This document shows positions 11,801 to 23,800 of a DNA stretch of 64,000 bases, in pieces; the stretch's first letter is position 1; each line of letters opens with the position of its first letter. Below the pieces are notes generated by a model. That model made no database searches. It was not told the DNA's origin and saw nothing but the letters and a program-made list of their open reading frames with translations. Origin of the DNA: Apoda limacodes (Eukaryota; Arthropoda; Insecta; Lepidoptera; Limacodidae); the NCBI GenBank assembly GCA_946406115.1, contig OX291545.1, forward strand, positions 12,600,001-12,664,000, in the 5' to 3' direction. A program made the position numbers and the translations under genes.

Positions 11801-14800
11801 TATTATAAGCACGACTTGCAGAGGTTGTCTGTAGCTGATCTAATTTTTCACAAAATGTACAAATTAATTTTAAAAGGCACAGGTTTAAAGCGCCAGTTAT
11901 ATATTGTAATTTTGGTCAGTAAGAAAATTCAACATGAATGCTAATAAATAAATTGGGCGGTAGAAACTGATCAGGAACATAATTAAAACAAGCAGTTACA
12001 TATATATAAATTAGTATTAAAGCTTTGCTCTGAAATCTAACACTTCAGAAATGTATAAATGTTCAACTATTTAGTTGATCCACGACCACGGGGGAAAAAA
12101 ATCCTATTTTTTTTACATCAAAATGGTGTTTTCATAACTTTTAAAATTTTTAAAAATTTAGGTTTAGTAATTTGTAGATAAGGGGAAATAATCATTTTCT
12201 AAGTATTTTCTTAAATAAATTTAAAACTATCAGTTTTAAAATATTCAAAATAATTTAGGACCCTCAACATCTAGCTTAAGCTAAAAAACCAGTACAGTTT
12301 GCAAACTGTTAGTTTTGTAAGTTTGTGCCTACACCCAATATTGAAAGATTTATTAAGATCATAAACTTCTCATATGATTTTTTGTAATCTTTTAGTAAAG
12401 AACTATTCTCTGTTTAGTTTTGGAGATGAGAGGAGGGGAAGAGTGGTCAATTCTCATGTATTTATTTTATTTACGTTAATACTATTTATTTTAAAACTAA
12501 AAAATATATTTGACACTGAGAAAAAATATTGTTATTTTTGGGCAACTTTTTAGATTTCTGCCATTTGTTGTAAAATAAATGTTATTTTCGAAATATTCAA
12601 ATGTTATACGTTAAATAGTTGCACTGGGTTCATTAATACTTAAAATGCAGATTGTATTATTATTTTTTATTAAAATTTTATATAAATAATATAATAATAA
12701 CTTTATATTTAAAGTTTCCGATATAGTCGGTGCCTTTTCCCTGTATAAAAGCTGTTTTATTGTGTTTATTTTTAAAACAATAAGTTAATAATTTAGAGGG
12801 GGAGACACTATTTACTTTGGAAGCCAGTAAACACACAAAATACAACTCAGGGAAAATTTAAAACAACAACTTTTAGTACCTACATTTTTGAAGGCTTTGG
12901 AATTGGAATGAATTCCAATTTTCTTATATGTAACTGCTTGTTTTATTTGTGGTCCTGGTCAGTTTCTACCGCCCAATTTTATAAACATTTATTTTGTATT
13001 TGCCTAATGACAACAAGTACAATATATAACTGGCGTTTTAAGCCCGTGCCTTTTAAAATTACATTGGTACATTTTGTAAAAAAATAGATAAGGTACAGAC
13101 TCTACAAGTGGCGCTTGTTAAGCGTGCGTGCTTATAATAAATCAAGCTTATCAGCGTCTTACACGTTTGCTTCTCAGCAAAAATCTTTTACTAAAAATTT
13201 TTATCTTCTGTTATCAAAAGGCAGGTCCACTTGTGCTGCCATAGGATATTCTTAATTCCTCTTTGTACAAAGTGAATTAAAAAATACTTGTACAGATTTT
13301 AGTTTTCAAATGTTATACTAAAGTAAATTAGTTTTTAAATTTTTTTTTCTTCTAGTTCTTTATTTTTATTTCTTACGTAGCTTACTGCTTTGTTTTAGGG
13401 TTCCGTAGCCTATGAGCCTATACTGTCTGTCTGTCCTACCATTAAGAGACTCTATCTTTTGGACAGTAGGTATAGAGGCCTAAAATTTTTACAGTATATG
13501 TGTTATAATGGCGGATTACATTACAATTAATAGTTCAAAAAGTAAAAAAATCCCAAAAGTAGGGTAAAAGCCGGATAGTTGCTTCGGTGGGATACATGCC
13601 CCGCTTGTTAATAAACTATGTTAGGATTATAAGTTGTGTTAGCGCTTTACAACAATAAGTAGTGACCGCCCTACAGGCCTCAGTGCCACGTAAGCCATCG
13701 GAATAGGGGAATTTTTCGTGTCAGCAAAAAATTTCCGAGGCGAAACTTTGACGGGCGTTAGAATTATATTGGTAAGTAGGTTCTATTGAATATTTTTATT
13801 ACTGATCGTGGTTTCAGTCATTTTTTTGTTTCTTTTATTTCGTTTTTACCATTTATCTACGGAGTAAAGTGACAAAGACTTATGTTATCTTTTCGGCGAT
13901 GCCAGAAAGCTTTCTGAAAAAAATCTAAAAAAAAATTACCTATATAACCAATTGAGTGGACTTCCGGATATAAAATATTGTTAATCATGGGCGATAAAGC
14001 GTGTCTTTATATTCCGTAGTAGCTAAACAAGATACCCTGTGTAATAAAGCACTGTACACACACGACATACATACAGTAATATGTATGTATTTAATATAAG
14101 AGTCACATCACAAATTTCTTTCACTATCTCTGTTTGTGCACATTTTTTTCGTTGATCATCATACTAAACGAATTAGAATTGGACATTGTATCTCTGTTTT
14201 AAAATGAGAGCAGTAGTCAAGCTGCCTATAAGGTCTCTGCTTTAAGGGCAGCTTGAAAATTCCGATACTCGAGCCACAAGCTTGACAACGTCCGCCAGTA
14301 TGTTCCGATCCAGAGCGATACACTATATCCTAAGCCTCCTTTCTTCAAAGAGAGGCATGTCACTCTGTAAAAGACACAAACAACACCTGAGGCTTGTTAA
14401 GAAAAGTATATCCACGAATGCTAAAGAAAATTCTCTTACTATAAAGCAAGTAATTCTTACTTTACATTATAGTCACAGGACAGTTACTCACTTATATGGG
14501 TCCTGTAGCTCTTCCGTCACGAAGTTGAGATAGTTCCAACCCCCAAAAGCGAAGAGACCCGAGTAGAATGCCAGAGCGATACTTCCAGCGCTGTACTCTC
14601 CGTCGAACGCATGCTGGAAATTTTCTGTGTGGCCTAACATGGAAAACAGTAAGAGACTTCAAATAACTATTAACTGTAAACATAAACATATAAATATGAA
14701 TTATTGCATAATATATTTCGCTAAATAGGTAGATCGTTTGTTTAGGGTTTCCTTATAGTTTCGGCATAATCGTCTGTCCGTCCGTATGTCACAGCCTTAT

Positions 14801-17800
14801 ACTTCGTCCGTCTAGCTGTGTTTGTATCGATTCTATTGAAATTTTACAGAAATGTGTCTTTTGTAAACCGCCATTCAGATTTGTTATGGAAATGGAGAAG
14901 ATAAATTTTTAGGGGTAGGTACGAGTAGCTCTCCGTACATTAAACTGCGGGATGCAAAATTTTCTCAAAATCTTTTTCTCTAAAATATTTTTCGAGTTGT
15001 TGCCATTGCTCATTCTTGGCACAAAAATTGTGTCCTCCCCAAACTTTTTAACGTTTTATAAAAATCTAAAAACAATGTACGGATACGAAGCAGAAAGAAT
15101 TTCGTTCAATGACCGGTCACTATTTCTCTCTGTTGCGCGCACAGATGCGATGACCGCTGTCATAGGCGAGCGCGACGGCAAATAATTATGCGCGTCATTG
15201 AACGATATTCTTCCTGCTTCGCGTCCGTGCTATAACAATAATTGGTTTGAACAAAAACGGTTAAATTTTTTTTAGATAAATTTAATAATTCTCACTATAC
15301 GGAACCCCAAATTAATATATATAAATATATAATTTATTTAATTCAAGTTACAAGACTCATATTCAAAACTTTATTATTAAGGCAAAAGATACAATTGTTA
15401 ATAATACCTATATATATTGTCTGTCCTATACTGCACTGTATTTGACATGTTTTTACTACAGTGTCGGATATGCGAGTAGTCTATCATGCCAGCAATCATC
15501 GCCAGGACGATGTTGGAGCTTGCCTGCATTCAGCGTAGGTACCAAAGATGCATCCTGTTGCGTAAAGTCGCTTGAAAACAGTCGGTTCGAGCTTCCGCGA
15601 ACATCCCCGACGCGCAGCAGTTTCGGAACAGCCCCAGAACGCATTATTGTACTGGGACCTTATTGGGAACAGTCTCAAGCTATTCGGACTCTGGAATTCG
15701 AGACAAAAATGTATGCTACTTTCGCGGGTTTCGAGAGGTAAGTTAGACTTCCATACATTTTAGTTACGAATTCCAGAGTCCGAATAGATCGAGTGTGTTC
15801 CCAATAAGCTCCCTGGGCGTAATACGACTTTTGGGTGTAATTTATACATAGACTGGACGTGTACAGGGAGGTAAAGTAGATTATTCGTGGAGCACAGCGA
15901 ATGTGGCGCAAACCTACGTGCTACGTGCTTTATTAGTCGTCGACGCCCTACACTAACTACCGTTCCATATAAGCACTATCCCTAAGGTCAAAACTAACAA
16001 CTAAACTTTACGTAAATCAATATTTTAAGACTAAGTATTTTGAGACATTTAGGGTGATTTACTAAAGAATGTAAGAAAAAACTAAATCCTAATATTGGAC
16101 TGGATACACTAAAAAATCCTTTCGTTGTTTTAAAACACTTCAAACACAAAAGTTGTTGTCTCTTCTTCTCATTACTATTTTCATAAATTCTATTACATCT
16201 CAAATTTCTTTTCTCTACCATATGTATGCAGATGATCTCCAAATTAACTCGTACACCACCTCTGATAATCGAAATCAAGCAATTAATACTATAAATGAGA
16301 TATTTCAAAGATTTAAGACTGGACTGAAACACATGGTTTAAAGATAAACCCAAAGAAAACACAGGCCATCACAATAGTAAGCTCAAGAGTGAATACTAAA
16401 ATTGATTGGAAACAGTTACCCTAAATTACGTGCAATAATTTTTGTGTTCCTTTTAGCAAATGTGTGAAAAAAATTGTAATTTACATTGCTCGCACGCTAT
16501 CCTGAAACCATCAGCTGATAGAAATGAGTAAAAACTGTTCGCTTCTATAAAACCATTAAGAAGACTTCAAAACTTCCTACCAATTCCTACTGAAATTGCG
16601 CATGCACTATCATTACTCAAACCAGTTCTCGACTACGAGCTACTATGTAAGCTTCCCTGGTCTCACTGAAGAGCAGTTAAAGAAAATTGAGCGGCTTCAA
16701 CATTTATCCATACGGTTCATATTTGATTTACGCAAATATGATCACGTATCAGAGTTTCGTTCTAAGATCAAGTGGCTCTCAATTCGCCAACGCCTGAATG
16801 AATATACCTTCTTTTTTTCTTTTTTCCGTTCTGAGAAGAAGAAAGGTATGAACCTTTATAATCAACATATCTAAAAAATCGCTTTCAATTCCTTGGTGCC
16901 TCTCTACAAAACCTGAGATCTTCTACAAATCTACTTCTAAAGATTCCTTAACATTCCACTTAGTTTAACAATGATTTATTTACGGTAAAATCTATAAAAC
17001 TATGGAACTTTAAAACACTGTTTATAAATTTTTACCGTATATATCACAATAAAATTCATTTTACGATTAAGACATGTTATTTTGTTTAAGTATATTTTGT
17101 GTACCATGTAATAGGTATATTATGTAATATTATGTATTGATATGTATTTAATATGTAGTAACGTGAATTATGTTTTAATATTGATTCAATATATTGAGGC
17201 CCTTGTATGTATTTATGCATATGTATAACCAAACATACTTTTCGATAAACTTTTATTCCCAATTGCACTATCGATATGAAAAAATTACATACCGATAAGT
17301 TGCATCTACTCCAACTACTTAGATTACCTCTTCCCAAAGGTTGCCTGAAAGAAATCGCTTTTAGTAGCAATAAAACCCCCTAAATTGAAGTCCCAACAAA
17401 TTATATGTGCTTTTAAAAAAAAATTTGTGCAATAAAGAATTTATTACATTACATTAAATTACATTACATTACATTACCTTCCTTAAGTCCTTGTATTAAG
17501 TAGCCGACCCTGTTAGGAAAGAGATAAATGATAAGCAAATAGAGAGCAGGAATGTTTAATCAAAATAATTTCCATAATAAATTATTGTGTCTCCTTTATC
17601 AATAGGAATGGTTGAGCTATGAACCGTAAAATAATAGATAACACTGACGTAAATAGCTACAAGTACATTATTTACTAATTACTATAGAGAAACGAAAATA
17701 AACTCAAAAGAACAGTGTGTAAGTAGCTTTTGCCAGCGGCTCTGCCTGCCCTAAATGTGTTTATCGGCGTAGGATTCCTACGACACATCCTACATTTTAC

Positions 17801-20800
17801 TAAAGAAGTTTGCATGGCAAGCTATAGCTGTGGCTATAGTTCGTTTAAGCGAAATTTGGTAAAAACCAAATTTAAACAAAATACTCCAAATAGTAATTTC
17901 CGCAGCAACTTTTAAATTTTCCGTAAAAAAAAGCCTAGCCTAGCCTATGTCCTTCTCAGTCTCTCCAACTATCTTGTGCCAAATTTCAGCTCTATTAGAT
18001 ACATGCAGGCATGATTAAGGTCTTGTCATATAGGCTATATGTGACGTCACATAAAATACAATATGGGGCACTTAAAAAAAATTTAAATATTTCGTCTTTG
18101 GTATCGAATGAAAGGTCTCGATGAGCATATTGCAAATATGTCTATAATTTACAGGCTATGTCGTCTTTGATATAACACATGTTATCAGGTTGAAGTTTTT
18201 TTGAATTTCAACTTGTATTAAAATAATACATGTGTCAAACCAGCCAATAGACTATTCGTTATATTATAATTTTCAAAACTCCAATTTTAATTCAAATTAC
18301 AATACTATGCGATAAAAACTGACAAAGTTAGAGCAGTTTAAAGTTCGCTTTTTTAGTGCGTTAACAAAAACTAGCTAGCCTAGCTCTTTGCTAGCGGCGC
18401 AAAATAAAATGACGTCACAGCGCTTGTGACCCCGCAAACCTTAATATTCTTTACTTAGTAAAAAATATTCTTTACTTAGTACGTTAAAAACTTAAATCTT
18501 ACACTAATGGATAAATACTAAATAGAAATGGAAATAATATATTCAATGCACAAAGCGGGCCGAAACACTATGTAAAATACTTACACGCAGCGGGTATTTG
18601 AGCGCTGTGACGTCAGCCGAGGGACAGTCATCCGTTTTGCATTTTACCAAAAACTTTGATTGTCTATAACTCTGTCAGTTTATGGTATTTTTTGATATAT
18701 TAAAAAGTTCTTTTAACATAAGAATACTGTCAACGCAAATCACTTATTAAATTGATACTTCTAAACTTGGTGAATAGTCTATTGGTATTTTAACTAACTT
18801 TTTCACGCTCAAATTGGTATTAGTACAAGTTTTAACCATTTCAGTGACTGGCAGTGTGTTCGGCTTCTTATATTTGTGAAATAACATAGCACACATCTGG
18901 CGTCGAGTCATAGAAAAAAAAAACTTTGCATTTCTTAATTTTTCTCAAAGAGCCAGCGGCAATTTTTGTACGAAGCTATTTTGAACACTATTTTTTTAGT
19001 CCCATAAAAGCAATTAGCTCCTATTTCGGGCTTTTTCTGACAAATTCAAGTGTTTGTTGTGAATTACATGCAATAACCAGAACCACAGACTCGGTGTGAT
19101 GAGGGTGGAGAGGCAAACAATAAGTCCATCGCGTTTGGTTATACGCGTGTGCACAGTATCAGTAACACTTTTGGTTTCATCAAAGCTTCGCTCTGTTGAG
19201 TTTTTTGAACTGAAATTGAAATTAGCTGGAGATGTTAACAGCAAGGGTCCCAACGCTCTTGGAGATGGTAAGAACCGTGTTCTGGAATTGTAGGATAATG
19301 GGGTTTTTTTAGCGGTGAACACTCATACTTGTGTCTTGGACCTAGCAATGTGTGTTGTCCATAGACAACAGGGTAGGAGAAAGCACAGAGCGTTGCGGGA
19401 CGCCAGAATAAATACCCAAGGCATCAGAGAAACTATACCGTCAATTATGGCTCGTATGCGTTTGTTAGACAGAGAGCTAGTCACCCATTAACGATACAAA
19501 CGATCGAAAGAAGGTTTTTCTTACAAAAAAGCATGTAGATTTTCAAAAATCAAAGTTTTAATGGCGTAGGTACTTGATGTGTGCTGAGATCTAGAGGGTC
19601 AAAGAAATCTTAAATTAACATATTACATTAAAATATTTTTTTTTAATATTCACGTGCACATTTTGTACGTGATGCTTCTATGTGTGTATAATAGCATAGT
19701 ATAACTTTTTCTGTATACATATATTTCAATTAGGTAGTAGGAAGCTAAGAGGGTCAAATAAACCGTGTATGCGGGACGGTGTTTTTAGAACTTGGCTTGC
19801 TCACTGCCGAACGCTACGATTACATAAAACTGTATAACAATAAAAAAATGTTATTATTTCAAGCATGACCTACGAATACGAGGGCATCTGCCCAGGAATT
19901 GACGTTATTATAGGTATAGTAATATTTGTAGAGGCCGAAACAAGATAAACATTTTAGAGTTATCTATGCTTGGTATCTGTTAAGAATAAATAATATTAAC
20001 AAATTGTATTATAAACACGGAATGTATACGTACGGAATTGTGTAGTTAAACCTGACCTCAATATCTATAAATGCACATAAAATTTCTGCATATACCTCCT
20101 ATTTGAAACTTGGACGAACGCGTGGATTTGTCATTAAGTGTAGTTATTTTTAGGTTTTAAAGTACAATATTTAAAGGAAGTATTTCTATAGGATAAGTGT
20201 TGTCTAACAAATTTTGGATATTTTTATTTAATTGACAGTTTGGTTTTAGAAGAACTCCCTCTCGCGAACATTAAGGTTGTGAAATGAGCTCCCGCCGAGG
20301 TTTTCTCCTAGGACTATAACATTCTTCTTCAAGATCTATAAGGTTTTTCAAGAAAGACGTTATTAGATTTTTGAAGGGTCGGCTACCCGCGAGCATTGCT
20401 AGCCTCCAAAGGCTACGGTGACCGCTTACCACCAGGCAAAACATGTCTGCTTAGTGGTAAAAAAAATATCTCAGCACCTTCTTAATATAAGGCTAGCTCA
20501 CCGCAAGCTTTCCAAAACAGACCATTTTTTGACGAAATCAAGGGATTTTACGTAATCCACTAAGACTTCTCTCATCAGGTATAATATTTCGCACAGTGTG
20601 GATGTGGTCTATAGTGCTGTAGTCTTTTTGGAATCCATCCTTCTCCAGAGGTAGTTAATTCTCCGGGCGAGAAGATTAGTCATAACTCTCGAGAATAACT
20701 TATCTAGACGTGATTTGGAAGTGAGATCGATCTGTAATTGTTTTCGTTTTTAAAGAATATTACTTACTACGACTTCCACTCTACACTTCGATCGTAGTTC

Positions 20801-23800
20801 CGTTATGTAGCCGAAATTGAAGAGATTCCTTTGGAACTGGTTTGAGTTTTTTCTTTTTTTTTTTTTGCAAGGATCTTAAAAAATATTAAATAGGTGTGAG
20901 AGTGTGGGAGAATCTATAATTCTACATACCAATTTTATATCTGTTGCTGACTTTTTAGCCCTATATGTCTTTGTTTTAACTGAAAATAAAGTTTTGTTAT
21001 TTTTATAACATCTGCAGAGTACTTTAATCAAGAAATAGATTGGATTCCAAATCACGCCCTATAAAACCGGGTCACCCGAGGTTACTTGGTTCCATTTCTG
21101 ATTAGAATCGGGAACTTAATAGACATCAAGGAACCGGTACCGGTTCTTCATGCCCTACTTGGAAGAGGTTTCTAAATCGGTTCGTCAACGGCTTGAGGAT
21201 AGAGAAGGCTTGCCCTTATTAGTGTATAACAAAATACAAAATAATTATTAAATATTAATAATAACAGGAAAAAATTTCAAAATGGGTATCCGGGGGTTTT
21301 GAGGGTCGCAGATCACGAATTTGATGTTCATTTTGATGCAGTTCAGCTGCCTATGCAGTTAGGAAAGTTAGGCAGCTTACAGATGTTGACACTGCTCGCT
21401 TGGTCTACTTAAGCTATTTCCATTATGGCATTTTGCTTTGGGGTAAGGCAGCTGATTTTGATACAGTCTTTATTTTGCAAAAGAGAGCAGTACGGTCAAT
21501 TTATAAATTAGGACCTCGAATTTCTCTTAGGGAACTATTTAGGGAAATTGATATTTTTACTGTTCCTTGCCAATATATCTTCGCTTGTATAATGTATGTA
21601 CGCCAAAATTGTCACTTATTTGCTAATAATAGTGACCTCCACAGTGTTAATACAAGGAATAAGGATAAATTGGTAGTTCCAAAATGTCGTCTTCAGAAGG
21701 TACATAGCTCTTTCGCAATACAAAGTATATTTTTCTACAATAAAATTCCTGAACATGTGGTTAATTTACCCTCAAATAAATTTAAAATATATGTCAAAGA
21801 TAGTTTAATGAAAAAAAGCTATTACAAAGTTGATGAATACATAAATGATAAAAATGCTTGGAAAAATTAGAACTTAATTCTATTATTGGGGCATTTGAAA
21901 TATTTTTTTTTTTTTAAAACATTGTATATTATGTTATTACCTAGTGTAAGGCTATATTGTATTTTTATATGATGTATAAAAGATTAACTAGTGAGTTTAT
22001 TGTCGGTGCTTCTCGATAGTAAAGCATTACGAACCTTCCAATCTTCTCCTCTTATATTTTGTTCCTTTACTACACACATTGTAACTAGTACAATCGAAGT
22101 TTTATTGGAGTTGCTTGAGTGTGTCATGCTCTCTCAAAGTGTCTCTGCGGTGGTGGCGTGTGTGTCGGGTCGTTACGTTCCCTAAAACATGGTTGAGCGA
22201 AGCGATAACTGATTCATGTGTCATACTCGTGAACGGGTGCCGCCTGTGGAGGCTGTTCTGCTCTTGCAAACTTCTTTGTATTCTTAGTATTTAGTCTTAA
22301 TTTTTTGTTTTGTTTATTAATACTGTAAGACATTGATTATTTCTTAGTGATGAATACATAAACTGTCTTTTTTTTATATTAGATACTTTTTTATGTTGTG
22401 CTTGTGCCTTATATTTCATGTTTTTTTATGTTTGTAATGGAAAGTGTCCTTTTATGATAGGGAGGGCATTTTCCAATATTTTAATTGGACGCTGTAAGAG
22501 AAAGGGAAAAAAGAAATGCCCTTGCTGAGTTTCTTGCCGGTTCTTCTCAGTACAAGGTCTCCCGCCCTGTAGACTTACGAACCGATGGCGTAGTGACATT
22601 CATAAGTGCTCAATTATTGTAGCCTAAACTGAATAAATTATATTGAATTTGAATTTGTTGATAGTTTAATTGACTTTTTATAGTTTATTGCCCAAGTTTC
22701 ATAAGTTGGGTGATGAGAACTTGGAGAACGATATTATGTTCAATATAAATTGGTAATTAAATTTGCACTTAATTTTTCACGTTTCACCCTAATGTCCATC
22801 TTCAGGTGCAGTTCCTGCATCTGCCAAGAGGTGATAACATCAAAATGAACATCAAATTCGTGATCTGCGATCCTCAAAACCGCCGGAAACCCATTTTGAA
22901 ATTTTTTCAATTTTTCACTTCCACCTCTAGGTTACACCCCTGGTACAACTCTGGGAGGGGGTTGGTGGTCACAGTAACTGTGGAATACTGTATTGTCACC
23001 ATAGCTAAGTATGCAAAATTTCATCGACCAGATGGAAGGAAAAAAAAAGGAAACATTGTGAGTAGAGTAGAAAAAGGCTGCGATATCTACACGGTTCATT
23101 TGCGACTGAAGGCTAGTAGGTACTGACATCTGCAGAGAAGTCACCGCTATCGATTAGCGAAGAAAATTCTAAAATCGGATAAGAAGAATAGAAGAAGGCA
23201 TCAGATTCACGAGTCTGCAAAGTAAAGCTGTGGCTGCGACACATCCCATGCTCCATTATATTTTTCTTTAATATTTATATATATAAGTAGGTATAAATAA
23301 ATATATGCCTCCCTTGCATATGATCTTGTTTACGAGATGTAAGCCACCCTAAGTAGGTAGATACATAATTTTCGTGCCACAACTTGTTGTAAAATACTGC
23401 CCGTCTGAACCTAAAGGTCTCTCACCAAATTCACGTCAAAACACCAACACTGCTTTAACAGTATTGTAAGTTTGTTAAAATTTAGAAAGCAGATCTGTAA
23501 ATTCTGCAAAAAACAGACAAGTAAATACTAACCTTACATTAGTTCCGGAATGCCTAAAACTGTTACATATCACTATCGCTAGTGCACTGTCTCATATAAA
23601 CAGAATTCGCTTCTAGCCATGGCAGCCTTACAAGTTAGGGTTCTGGAATCCCTAAAATTGTTACTCATCTATCAAGCGCCAACCACCTACCGTTTACTAT
23701 AAGAGACATAGATAAAGAGAGAGAGAGGAAGTCAATACCCTTACCTATCTGTAATCTTACCTATGCCAATATAGTAAATGCCGGATATGATAATGACCAC

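Larger units (their letters stand above)
2807..14491. other. Transporter intron between exons 4 and 5: repeat-filled
   Basis: This 11.7-kb intron holds MITE copy A (3236-3434), a LINE tail (3975-4105), a 'GACAGACAGACAGACGG' family repeat (4180-4540), a hAT element (4670-5864) and a direct duplication (6580-6765). Further right are a TA microsatellite (7651-7690), 5S-like SINE pieces, a 39-bp tandem array (9861-10094), an RTE-type LINE remnant and a 2-kb foldback (11435-13520). The stretches 5870-6570, 6770-7500, 8110-9860 and 13560-14480 show nothing I can assign. Confidence 0.6.
14634..23760. other. Transporter intron between exons 3 and 4: repeat-filled
   Basis: This 9.1-kb intron holds MITE copy B (15076-15234), a palindromic element (15660-15807), a YADD-bearing LINE (16150-17478) and a Helitron fragment (17723-18020). 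It also holds a TIR element with inverted TGACGTCA octamers (18243-18786), two Jockey fragments and a LINE flanked by inverted 70-bp repeats (21268-22914). I see nothing assignable in 15240-15480 and 22950-23750. Confidence 0.6.

Noticed and set aside
23740..23760. Alternative downstream donor (GTAAGG) for transporter exon 3
   Set aside because: It would add IGKITD-like residues but throw exon 4 out of frame.
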